Assembly: GCA_003979345.1 (NCBI GenBank)
Contig: RYVZ01000046.1
Coordinates: 1 to 19,816, forward strand
Reading direction: 5' to 3'
DNA length: 19,816 nt
From: Lachnospiraceae bacterium
GTDB lineage: Bacteria; Bacillota; Clostridia; Lachnospirales; Lachnospiraceae
The translations under genes and the position numbers were made by a program. This document shows, piece by piece, positions 4,379 through 12,061 of the stretch. The notes under the pieces are model-generated. The model saw nothing but the letters and a program-made list of their open reading frames with translations, was not told the DNA's origin and made no database searches. The stretch's first letter is position 1; each line of letters starts with the position of its first letter.

Positions 4379-6421
4379 TTACTGTTGCAGGCATTTTTCG
4401 ATTGTGTCAAGCAGCAGGTGGGAATTGATGGGTTTTGGTAAGTGCTCGTTCATCCCCGCCATTTTAGTCTGCTTGATATCGTTATCCATTACGTTTGCAC
4501 TTAGAGCAATGATGGGAACTGACTGGGCATCCGGACGGGGCAGCTGCCTTATTCTTCCTGCTGCTTCGAGACCGTCCATGACAGGCATCATAATGTCCAT
4601 AAGGATGAAATCAAATTCATGCGGAGAGGACTGCTCGTACAATGTTAATGCTTTCTGACCATTTTCGGCGCATACTACGCGTATGCCTGCGTTCTCCAAT
4701 AAAAAACGTGTGATCTCCATATTGATCTCATTATCCTCTACGAGCAGGGCGACGCATTCGGACAGATCACGATGCGCGCTGTCTGCTGTTATGGAAGCAG
4801 CATGCAGGCCTCCTGTAACAGAATGAGAGGCAGGTACGGCATCTATCTTAAAAGGAAGCGTTATTCGTACCGTGGTACCCTCCCCCAGAATGCTGTCAAG
4901 CGAGATGGTGCCGTTCATGTGGGTCACCAGCGTTTTGACGATGGACATTCCAAGACCGGTGCCCATATAGTCGGTGCGGGCCTCATTATGTTCTTGTTCA
5001 AATGCTTCAAACACGTGTTTGGTGAACTCGGGTTTCATGCCGATTCCGGTATCCGAGATTTCGAATTCGAATACGGCTATGTTGTTATTATCTGAGGTCT
5101 CGCGCGCTGTCAATGTAATGGAGCCGTTTGGTTTATTATATTTGATTGCATTGTCTAACACGTGATTAAAGATCTGTAAAGCATGTTTGGGACTTCCGAT
5201 GATGTTAGGATGGGAAAACGGCTTGATTTCTGTCCGGCAAGTCAGGCCACGTTCAAAAGCGCGTTCGCAAATCGGACGAAGATCTTTTGTAAGAAGATCC
5301 GTTAGGCAAAAGGATTCGTCCGGTAGCTGAAGGTGATCGTTTTCGAGCGTATTCATATCCAGAACATCCGTGACAAGGCTCATGAGGTGATCGCAGGAAA
5401 TAGCGATCTTGTTTATGCACTCATCGATCTTATCAGGATCTGTCCGGTTTTTTCTGGCGATTTCCAACATGCCGATGATGCCGTTGATCGGCGTCCTAAG
5501 ATCGTGGGACATGCGGGAGAGGAATTTGTTTTTGATGCGTCCTGCTTCCTCTGCTTTGGCAAGGGAGTCGGACAGGATCCTGTGTGCGTCCAGTTCGCGG
5601 CGTTTTTCCTCGTCCACGACGCGGAAGGTCAAAATGATATGTCCGGTATCCAGATTCATGGCGCCGCCATAAAATGCCTGAAACTGTACCCATTGATAAT
5701 TGTCTCCTGTTTTGGCCAGGTAAGTTGTCTGATAATTACCGCCCTGGTCAGACGAGGAGGAAAAGAAATTCAATTTATTTAAGATGTCCGCAAAGGAATG
5801 ATCCGCCGGATTGATATAATCTTCTCTATAATGCTCCAACAGCTCCTCTAACTCGGGAAGCGTACCGCAGATCTGCTCGTCAAAGCCGCCGCCCTCGCTC
5901 TTGATCACGCGGTATCGGCCCTGATTCATATCGACATAGATGATGCGGTTGTAACCCTTGGTCAATGCGGTAAGCAGCTCACTTTCCCGTTTTCTCGCGT
6001 CTTCTACAATACGGATGGACGCAATGATGATCGGGCGTCCGTCCATGGAAACCGAAGGCTTCTGATAGGAATTGACCCAGACATTTTTGCCGGAGTTGTT
6101 TACAAGCCGGAACTCCTGACAGATAAGTTCCCTGCTTTTGGCATTTTCGGTAAAGGCCTGTCTGTCCTTTTCGAAGATCAGATTCAGAAACTGTTCGTTG
6201 CAGGAGTGCAGCAGCTGATGGCGGTCATAGCCAAGGGCTGTAAGGGCAAAGCCGGAAATAAAATAGATGGGGTAGCCCGGCTCGTCGTAGAAACCGATAA
6301 CACCGACAGCTCCGTTTTTATCGAGCAGCTCGATAACGGCTTCCTGGTTCTGAGGAAGAAGCGACCGGCTGTCCTGATGAATGAAATATAGATCTTCATA
6401 ATATTTGTTTGGAATATTCAT
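4379..6421 (-). CDS. Hybrid sensor histidine kinase (PAS-like, HisKA, HATPase, receiver)
   Basis: A 680-residue soluble hybrid kinase without obvious membrane segments. A PAS-like sensor spans about 25-140, and a second sensor-like part lies at about 155-275. A coiled linker (about 275-300) leads to HisKA with phospho-acceptor H306 in SHDLRTPINGIIGMLE. The ATPase domain shows the N box HVLDNAIKYN (420-429), G1 DTGIGM (457-462) and G2 GTGLGMSIVK (487-496). The receiver (about 555-680) has acidic E562/D563, phospho-acceptor D609 in LMDIMMPVMDG, S641 and K663. GGAGG lies 6 nt before the ATG. There is no adjacent Hpt protein or output regulator in the same direction, so it is an orphan and its signal and target are unknown. 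It converges on the tRNA operon. Confidence 0.93.
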   Translation of the reverse strand: MNIPNKYYEDLYFIHQDSRSLLPQNQEAVIELLDKNGAVGVIGFYDEPGYPIYFISGFALTALGYDRHQLLHSCNEQFLNLIFEKDRQAFTENAKSRELICQEFRLVNNSGKNVWVNSYQKPSVSMDGRPIIIASIRIVEDARKRESELLTALTKGYNRIIYVDMNQGRYRVIKSEGGGFDEQICGTLPELEELLEHYREDYINPADHSFADILNKLNFFSSSSDQGGNYQTTYLAKTGDNYQWVQFQAFYGGAMNLDTGHIILTFRVVDEEKRRELDAHRILSDSLAKAEEAGRIKNKFLSRMSHDLRTPINGIIGMLEIARKNRTDPDKIDECINKIAISCDHLMSLVTDVLDMNTLENDHLQLPDESFCLTDLLTKDLRPICERAFERGLTCRTEIKPFSHPNIIGSPKHALQIFNHVLDNAIKYNKPNGSITLTARETSDNNNIAVFEFEISDTGIGMKPEFTKHVFEAFEQEHNEARTDYMGTGLGMSIVKTLVTHMNGTISLDSILGEGTTVRITLPFKIDAVPASHSVTGGLHAASITADSAHRDLSECVALLVEDNEINMEITRFLLENAGIRVVCAENGQKALTLYEQSSPHEFDFILMDIMMPVMDGLEAAGRIRQLPRPDAQSVPIIALSANVMDNDIKQTKMAGMNEHLPKPINSHLLLDTIEKCLQQ

Positions 6422-6543
6422 AGTCGGCCTCCGTGTTTCGATTTTTTAGGTGCAGCGACAGATCTTCTTTCCATGAAAACAGGGTGTCGTCTTCTTTACA
6501 AAAGATTTTGTATTATGGCGCTATTATTACGGTATCTTCATTA

Positions 6544-6572
6544 TTATAAGTGAAAATATTGTCTGACTCAAT
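6544..6572 (-). promoter_or_regulatory. Promoter of the hybrid kinase gene
   Basis: Read on the minus strand, TTGAGT (6567-6572) and TATAAT (6544-6549) are 17 bp apart. The transcript would have a leader of about 115 nt before the ATG at 6421. Nothing clearly structured was found in that leader. Confidence 0.75.
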
Positions 6573-6644
6573 AAAAATTTTTCGTGCAGGGCGCTATTTC
6601 GAAAAAATTTTGCAATTAAGAACATATCACTTTGTGCCGACAGC

Positions 6645-6805
6645 ATGGCAAACATGCCACAAGCAACGAGGCAAACATGCCACAAGCAACGAGGCAAACA
6701 TGCCACAAGAAACGAGGTAAACATGCTACAAGCAACGAGGTAAACATGCTACAAGCAACGAGGTAAACATGCTACAAGCAGCGAGGTGAACATACCAAAA
6801 GCGGA
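6645..6805. repeat. Seven-unit 23-bp tandem repeat in a divergent intergenic region
   Basis: Units start at 6645, 6668, 6691, 6714, 6737, 6760 and 6783, each exactly 23 bp. The first six are nearly identical and the last is degenerate. The core is the imperfect palindrome GGCAAACATGCC in units 1-3 and GGTAAACATGCT in units 4-6, followed by ACAAGCAACGA. The period is not a multiple of three and there is no credible reading frame, so this is non-coding. The array lies between the kinase promoter and the Bce regulator promoter and could be a binding array or a neutral minisatellite. Confidence 0.93.
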
Positions 6806-6808
6806 CGC

Positions 6809-6837
6809 TTGCGTGCCGGGAGCGGGCATATTATAAT
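6809..6837 (+). promoter_or_regulatory. Promoter of the Bce-type regulator/kinase genes
   Basis: TTGCGT (6809-6814) and TATAAT (6832-6837) are 17 bp apart, starting just after the last 23-bp repeat. Transcription should begin near 6844, giving a leader of about 48 nt to the TTG start at 6892. An ATG at 6850 would be almost leaderless. Confidence 0.78.
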
Positions 6838-6891
6838 AGAGCCGGTACAATGGGAACGGGCAGGATTGTCTGCGGTCATGGAGGCGGAACT

Positions 6892-7521
6892 TTGGAACGG
6901 ATACTGGTATTAGAGGATGATTGGAGCGTTTATACGGAGCTTTGCAGGTTGCTGCGCGCAAATGGCTATGAGCCGGTGTCGGAGCCGCCATGTGATCTGG
7001 CGCTTTTGGATATCAACCTGTCGGGTGAGAGCGGTTTTGAGGTCTGCCGCAGGCTGCGCGAAGGGACGGACGTTCCGGTCATTTTCCTGACGGCAAGAGA
7101 GTCGAATGAGGATGAACTGCTGGGGTTTGCGCTCGGCGCGGACGACTATATCAGAAAACCCTATCATTCTTCCGTGCTTTTGGCAAGAATCCAGCGCCTG
7201 CTGAAACGGAAAGGCAGTCCGGTCCTCTCGGCGGAAGGGCTTAGCTTAAAGCTTTCCGGACTGACGGTGGAATACGGGGAAGCCGCTGCGGAGCTGACAA
7301 AGAATGAGGCGCACATACTTGCGTGTCTGATGCAAAAAGAGCTTTGTACGAGAGAAGAATTGATCACGCATCTGTGGACGAACAGCCTATATGTGGATGA
7401 AAACACGCTTTATGTCAACATCAATCGTCTGCGGGAGAAACTAAAAAATATTGGAGCGGCTGGTTATATTCACACCGTGCGCGGCGTCGGATACAGGCTG
7501 AAAGGGGAGGCACGCGCCTGA
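6892..7521 (+). CDS. Bce-type response regulator (OmpR family)
   Basis: A 209-residue regulator started at TTG 6892, with GGAGG at 6880-6884. An upstream ATG (6850) is open but lies almost at the predicted transcript start and has no ribosome site. The receiver spans 1-105, with D9/D10, phospho-acceptor D40 in LALLDINLSG, T67 and K89 in YIRKPYH. The C-terminal winged helix (about 118-206) ends HTVRGVGYRL. Phosphorylated by the next gene product, it should activate the transporter genes through the 8637-8654 palindrome. Oddity: only 14 residues run from Y26 to D40 (YEPVSEPPCDLALLD), about 10 fewer than usual, so alpha-helix 2 of the receiver appears to be missing. The frame is otherwise intact. 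Confidence 0.9.
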   Translation: MERILVLEDDWSVYTELCRLLRANGYEPVSEPPCDLALLDINLSGESGFEVCRRLREGTDVPVIFLTARESNEDELLGFALGADDYIRKPYHSSVLLARIQRLLKRKGSPVLSAEGLSLKLSGLTVEYGEAAAELTKNEAHILACLMQKELCTREELITHLWTNSLYVDENTLYVNINRLREKLKNIGAAGYIHTVRGVGYRLKGEARA

Positions 7522-7626
7522 GAAGACGTGAGGCTTTGCACGAAAATTTGTGTCGAGGCCGCAAATCTGGATGGCAGAGCCGGATTCTGACCTATTTGAG
7601 CCGTCAAAGACGACATGGAGGTTCGT

Positions 7627-8583
7627 ATGAAATTAAGGGATTATGCGGAGGATAAAGCGGTGACGCTGTGTTTTCTTGCAATGGGAATGGTCATATTTGG
7701 GGCTGCGGCGATGATTTTGAAGATACCGTCTGCGGCCTGCTTTCTTTTTTTCGGTTTTTTTGCAGTCTATACGGTGATCTGGCTTTGTGCCGGATTTGTG
7801 ATGGAGCGGAAACGGCTCATGGAGCTTGAACGCATGATTGAACGGCTGCCGGAGAAATGGCTGCTTGGTGAAGTCTGTTTTAAGCCGCGTACATGGACGC
7901 AAAAAGAGTATGACCGCATCATGCACACCGTGTCCTCGGCGGCAATTGAGGCTTTAGAGCGTGAGCGGCGTGAGAAAGAAGCCTATTATGATTATGTGGA
8001 AAGCTGGATCCATGAGATGAAAACACCGCTCACGGCATGCTCGCTCATTCTTTCGAATGACGCGGATGTGGGAAAGCTTCGCCGGGAATTGAAACGGGCG
8101 GATAATCTGACGGAGCAGATTCTTTTTTATGCAAGGCTGCGCAGTCCCGAAAAAAGTACAGTCATACGGAATGTTTCTGCCGCGGAAATCATGAACCGTG
8201 CGGTAAAAGCGCAGATGGAGCTGCTGGTAGCGGCGGGGATCGGCGTAACGGTAGAGGGAGATTTTGCCGTCAGTACCGATGATAAGGCGCTTTGCTTTAT
8301 TTTGGAGCAGCTTTTGATCAATTGTGCAAAGTACTGTCCGGGCTGCCATATTGATATGACGGCGGCGACGGATGAAATCTGTGTGACAGATAACGGGATC
8401 GGGATACCTGCGCATGAGATCGGGCGTGTGTGCGAGCGTGGCTTTACCGGACAGAACGGAAAGACCGGCAGTACGGGAATGGGACTGTATATCGTATCAA
8501 GTTTGTGCGAGCGGCTTTCCATTGATCTGCTGATCGATTCAGAGCAGGGAACGTACACTTCCGTGCATCTGCGTTTTTTATAA
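7627..8583 (+). CDS. Bce-type intramembrane-sensing histidine kinase
   Basis: A 318-residue kinase from ATG 7627, with GGAGG at 7617-7621; an in-frame ATG at 7615 lies upstream of that site. Two membrane helices (about 12-31 and 36-57) are joined by only a few residues, the mark of intramembrane-sensing kinases that get their signal from a Bce permease rather than a ligand domain. The phospho-acceptor is H129 in SWIHEMKTPLTA. The ATPase motifs are LLINCAKY (N232), DNGIGIP (255-261) and GSTGMGLYIV (281-290). It follows the regulator by about 105 bp without a terminator and is probably co-transcribed. The expected role is to phosphorylate the regulator when the transporter handles a cell-wall-active peptide. 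Confidence 0.92.
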   Translation: MKLRDYAEDKAVTLCFLAMGMVIFGAAAMILKIPSAACFLFFGFFAVYTVIWLCAGFVMERKRLMELERMIERLPEKWLLGEVCFKPRTWTQKEYDRIMHTVSSAAIEALERERREKEAYYDYVESWIHEMKTPLTACSLILSNDADVGKLRRELKRADNLTEQILFYARLRSPEKSTVIRNVSAAEIMNRAVKAQMELLVAAGIGVTVEGDFAVSTDDKALCFILEQLLINCAKYCPGCHIDMTAATDEICVTDNGIGIPAHEIGRVCERGFTGQNGKTGSTGMGLYIVSSLCERLSIDLLIDSEQGTYTSVHLRFL

Positions 8584-8636
8584 AAAACATCGCTGCATCC
8601 GGTGTATGCTTCTTTCAAAAGTGAGGTAATTGCCAA

Positions 8637-8702
8637 TCTTACAGAAGTGTAAGAAAGGGTGAAGACTGTGTTAGAACGGCAGGCTCCTTACCGTGTTATG
8701 AT
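8637..8702 (+). promoter_or_regulatory. Bce-type operator and promoter of the transporter genes
   Basis: The palindrome TCTTACA-GAAG-TGTAAGA (8637-8654) fits the published BceR-type binding consensus TNACA-N4-TGTAA exactly. A -10 box TATGAT lies at 8697-8702 with no good -35 box at the usual distance, as expected for a promoter that needs an activator. It sits about 80 bp before the ATPase gene. Confidence 0.85.
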
Positions 8703-8732
8703 AGAAAAAAACAAAAAGGGAGGATCAGAGGC

Positions 8733-9590
8733 ATGCAGACGGAAATGAAAGATGCCGGAAAAAAGACATTGTCCACAATGACGGGCACGCGGGAACGGGC
8801 TTTGTCCGAAGCGGCGGATAAGCGCTTTGACGAGATCCTGCGCATGGAGCATGTGACGAAATATTACGGAAACGGGGAGGCGGCGACGCGGGCGCTCGAC
8901 GATGTTTCCCTGACGGTAAAGAAGGGGGAGTTTACGGCGATCATGGGAGCGTCCGGGTCCGGAAAGAGCACGATGCTCAATGTGATCGCCACCATTGACA
9001 GGGTAAGCTGCGGAGAGATCTACGTTCGCGGAAAGGCGCTTTCAGCACGAAAAGAGAAAGAGCTTTCCGATTTCCGGCGGGATGAGCTTGGTTTTATTTT
9101 TCAGGAATATAATCTTTTGGACACATTGACCGTGGGGGAGAATATCGCGCTGCCGCTGAACTTAAAGCATGTAGATGCGGCGCAGACACAAAGGGAATTG
9201 TACCGGGTAGCAGAGACACTTGGCATCAAAGAGCAGCTAGATCGTTTTCCCGGCAGTTTATCGGGCGGGCAGCGTCAGCGCGCCGCTTGTGCGCGTGCGA
9301 TCATCACGGACCCGGCGCTGGTGCTGGCGGATGAGCCGACCGGTGCGCTGGACTCCGCAAACTCAGGGGCGCTGATGAGAACCTTCTGCATGATGAACAA
9401 CGGGCTTGGATCGACGATCCTGATGGTGACGCATGACGCGATGGTTGGCTCCTATGCGGAGCGCGTTCTTTTTTTGAAAGACGGGGCGATCTGGAACGAA
9501 CTTCACCGCGGAGGGCGGGAACAGAAAATCTTTTATCGTGAGATCTTAACGGTCATGGCGGCGCTTGGAGGTGATGCAGATGTTATGTAA
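8733..9590 (+). CDS. Bce-type ABC transporter ATPase subunit
   Basis: A 285-residue ABC ATPase. It has a Walker A GASGSGKS (72-79), Q-loop Q124 in FIFQEYNLL, signature LSGGQ (176-180), Walker B LVLADEPTGALD (197-208 region) and H-loop H234. The MacB/Bce-type Q-loop context FIFQEYNLLDTLTV matches peptide-detoxification exporters. The first ~36 residues before MEHVTKYYG are a polar extension not normal for the family. Because GGGAGG lies close before ATG 8733, I keep that start; M38 is an alternative with a weaker ribosome site. The end overlaps the permease start by 11 bp, implying coupled synthesis. Together with the permease it should free cell-wall targets from antimicrobial peptides and signal flux to the kinase. 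Confidence 0.94.
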   Translation: MQTEMKDAGKKTLSTMTGTRERALSEAADKRFDEILRMEHVTKYYGNGEAATRALDDVSLTVKKGEFTAIMGASGSGKSTMLNVIATIDRVSCGEIYVRGKALSARKEKELSDFRRDELGFIFQEYNLLDTLTVGENIALPLNLKHVDAAQTQRELYRVAETLGIKEQLDRFPGSLSGGQRQRAACARAIITDPALVLADEPTGALDSANSGALMRTFCMMNNGLGSTILMVTHDAMVGSYAERVLFLKDGAIWNELHRGGREQKIFYREILTVMAALGGDADVM

Positions 9591-11538
9591 ACTCGCATTC
9601 CGAAACGTAAAACGTCAGATCGGAAATGAACTGATTTATTTTATGACAGTTGCGTTTACGGTTGCATTTATGTTTGCGATCGATCAGGTCCTTTTCAATC
9701 AGACATTATACGATTATGCAGTGCGAAGAGAACTGCAGGGAGGAATGATCGGTCTGATCCTATTGATATCTGTCGTGGTGGCGTTTCTGCTAAGTTATGC
9801 GTCCGCATTCATGCTCCGGCTGCGCAGGCGCGAGTTCGGCATCTATCTGACCTGCGGCATGACAAGGAGGGATGTGCTGAGACTGTTTTTAGCGGAGAAT
9901 CTGTTGATCTGCGTTGCGGCGCTTGCTGCAGGCATACTGTTTGGTCTGTTTCTTTATCAGGGACTGATGGGGATGGTATCAATGATGCTGGAGGCGGAGT
10001 TTGCGGCTGCGCCTTATTCCGTGAAAGGCACATGGTTTACGATCGTGCTGGTATTTGCCGTCTTTTTTGTGTCCTGCCTTCTGGCGGCAAGATATTTGCG
10101 TAGGGTGACCATTCAGGAGCTTGTAAAAGGGCAGCAGAAGCGGGTGAAGAATGTGCGTTATCCGCATGTCTGGGCGGTGCTGACGGTCGGGGGAGCGGCA
10201 GGCATGGCAGCGGCTCTCTTCGGGTTGCAGGGCTGGATTCATTCGTACCTGTCGGGCGGCTCCACGATGCTGCCGCTTTTGGAACGGATGTTTTTGCTTT
10301 TAGGCTCCATGATCCTGTTTCATATCAGCCTTGCGCACAGCCTGATGCATATGCTGTTAAAAAGAAAAAAGCTGTGCAGCAGGGGAACGAATACATTTTT
10401 ATTCCGCCAGTTGAGCGCGTCGCTGCATACAAATGCGGCGATGATGGGAATGATCGCGTGTCTGCTGGCGCTTGTGGTGATTGGACTGGATGCTGTTTTT
10501 ATGGACCGCCTCAGCGCGGAAGCCATGCTTTTGTCATACTGTCCTTATGATCTGCATTATGTACACACCTGCGATCAGGTCAATCGTGACGGACGGCTTA
10601 GTCTGGAGGAAGCGAAGGAGGTCGTGGAACGGTACACGACGATCGAAAAAACGATTCCCTATACGTTTTATGCCGACGGCGGGCATGTGTTGTATGATCA
10701 CACGAAATTCAGCGGGAGCGGATATGAAGGAATTGAGGATTCCTATATAGCGGAAAGTGAGTTTAACGCGCTGATCACGCCGCTGGGCTTTGAGGCGGTG
10801 GAGCTTTCTGACAGTTTTCTTGTGGTTGCGGATGTGGATGTGGCAGAGCAGTTTGATGATCCGGAACTGGTGTTGACCTTAAACGGCAGGGAGTATGATT
10901 TTGCGGGTGTACGGACGGATTACCCGGAATTCATGTTCCGGTATGTATATGCGGTCGTGCCGGACGAGGCGGTGGAGGGTATGGGAGCGCAGCAGTATCA
11001 TGAGGTGTATGAGCTTTCCGGAACTGATTTTGACGCTCATGCATTGGATCGGGACTTGTCATACAAGGTAGAATACGGTGGGAGACAGAGATACAATTCT
11101 GAGTTCATTATCAGGGAGTATGAGCGCAGGGAGGACAATGCGCGCGTGGCTTTCTTAAGTGTGAGCGTGATGTTTGCGGCAGGCGTTCTGCTGTGCATGG
11201 GAATGGCTCTTTTGGCGCTGAAAACGCTGACAGGACTTGCGGAGGATAAAGAGCGCTACCGTGTGCTCTCGCTGATCGGCGTCGGAATGCGTGATCTGAG
11301 ACGTGTGCTGTTTAGGCAGACCTTCCTCTTTTTTATTTTTCCGCTGATACTTCCGCTTGCGTGCGGTATTCCGGCGGCGGCTCTGGTTCAGGAGATTCTG
11401 CGCATCAATCATATGGAGCTTTTCGTGCGTGCGGCAGGAATGACTGCGCTCGCAGTTTCCGGAGTGATCCTGCTGCTTTATCTGCTATATTACAGTGCGG
11501 CGTATCTGATCGCGAGGCGGGCCGCCTTGTGGGAGTGA
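9580..11538 (+). CDS. Bce-type ABC permease (FtsX family) with extracellular sensory domain
   Basis: A 652-residue permease from ATG 9580, with GGAGG at 9567-9571. TTG 9565 and ATG 9574 are in frame but badly placed. The N-terminus MLCKLAFRNVKRQ is the family norm. About ten membrane helices are visible: near 18-38, 54-78, 104-128, 152-172, 196-216, 232-256 and 287-307, then 523-547, 580-604 and 618-645. The block at about 308-520 is soluble and must face outside. This is the BceB-type domain that sets peptide specificity, and it is the fastest-changing part, so the substrate (for example bacitracin, a lantibiotic or a lipid II binder) cannot be named. It is predicted to complex with the intramembrane kinase. 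Confidence 0.94.
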   Translation: MLCKLAFRNVKRQIGNELIYFMTVAFTVAFMFAIDQVLFNQTLYDYAVRRELQGGMIGLILLISVVVAFLLSYASAFMLRLRRREFGIYLTCGMTRRDVLRLFLAENLLICVAALAAGILFGLFLYQGLMGMVSMMLEAEFAAAPYSVKGTWFTIVLVFAVFFVSCLLAARYLRRVTIQELVKGQQKRVKNVRYPHVWAVLTVGGAAGMAAALFGLQGWIHSYLSGGSTMLPLLERMFLLLGSMILFHISLAHSLMHMLLKRKKLCSRGTNTFLFRQLSASLHTNAAMMGMIACLLALVVIGLDAVFMDRLSAEAMLLSYCPYDLHYVHTCDQVNRDGRLSLEEAKEVVERYTTIEKTIPYTFYADGGHVLYDHTKFSGSGYEGIEDSYIAESEFNALITPLGFEAVELSDSFLVVADVDVAEQFDDPELVLTLNGREYDFAGVRTDYPEFMFRYVYAVVPDEAVEGMGAQQYHEVYELSGTDFDAHALDRDLSYKVEYGGRQRYNSEFIIREYERREDNARVAFLSVSVMFAAGVLLCMGMALLALKTLTGLAEDKERYRVLSLIGVGMRDLRRVLFRQTFLFFIFPLILPLACGIPAAALVQEILRINHMELFVRAAGMTALAVSGVILLLYLLYYSAAYLIARRAALWE

Positions 11539-11627
11539 GGTCTTCCTTAATCTTTTTTCAAAAGTCCAATTCGACTTCGTGTTCCCGGTGAATCACAATG
11601 GGTAAATATGCATAGGCTGGTATAAGA

Positions 11628-11870
11628 ATGAATGATTTAATTAAAAACATTGATAAACTTCATACAACAGAAATGGGTGTAGAGCGGATAAAAAGGAACT
11701 GCCAAATTGAAACAGACGATGTTGTCCAATGGAGCGGGGTGCAGATTCTGGACAAAAATGCTAAAATTGAAAGGATCGGAAAGAACTGGTATATTTTCAC
11801 AGGTCACTACAAAATAACTGTGAACGCATATAGCTATACAATAATTACTGCGCACAGAGTTGAAGCATAA
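11628..11870 (+). CDS. DUF3781 domain protein
   Basis: An 80-residue protein whose whole length matches the DUF3781 pattern as I know it: LIKNIDKLHTTEMGVERIKRN, then QWSGVQILDKNAKIERIGK, then NWYIFTGHYKITVNAYSYT and the end IITAH. No function is established for the family. The ribosome site is weak. The codon use is more AT-rich than the Bce genes before it, hinting at a separate origin. It is about 90 bp behind the permease with no clear terminator between, so read-through is possible. Confidence 0.75.
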   Translation: MNDLIKNIDKLHTTEMGVERIKRNCQIETDDVVQWSGVQILDKNAKIERIGKNWYIFTGHYKITVNAYSYTIITAHRVEA

Positions 11871-11983
11871 TCTGTATAATTCGGATGAATGAATTATTAT
11901 ACACTAAAGTCTGGAATCAAGGCGTTAGGAACACAGAAGCGAATTGGGAGTTTTCAAAATGATCTTTTTGATCTTTCTTAAAA

Positions 11984-12013
11984 GAATAAAAATCATTTCG
12001 CCGGTGCATAGTA
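11984..12013 (+). promoter_or_regulatory. Sigma-G-like (forespore) promoter of spoVAD
   Basis: GAATA (11984-11988) fits the sigma-G -35 consensus GHATR. After exactly 18 bp, CATAGTA (12007-12013) fits the -10 consensus CATWHTA at six of seven positions. The ATG of spoVAD is about 48 bp downstream. The spoVA genes are a known sigma-G regulon, so site and gene agree. The preceding 11871-11983 stretch shows only a weak AT-rich hairpin (11874-11902). Confidence 0.65.
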
Positions 12014-12061
12014 ACCATAAGAAATAGTTTTTTTGCAAAGGTCAGAAAGGGATGGTGCGAT

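Noticed and set aside
6645..6805. CRISPR array
   Set aside because: The units are head-to-tail with no variable spacers, and no cas genes are nearby. This is a simple tandem repeat.
6527..6991. Minus-strand reading frames through the 23-bp repeats (Cys/Leu/Arg-rich repeats such as LVACLPRCL)
   Set aside because: The repeat period is not a multiple of three, there is no ribosome site, and the frames overlap two good promoters. They are chance frames in a non-coding array.
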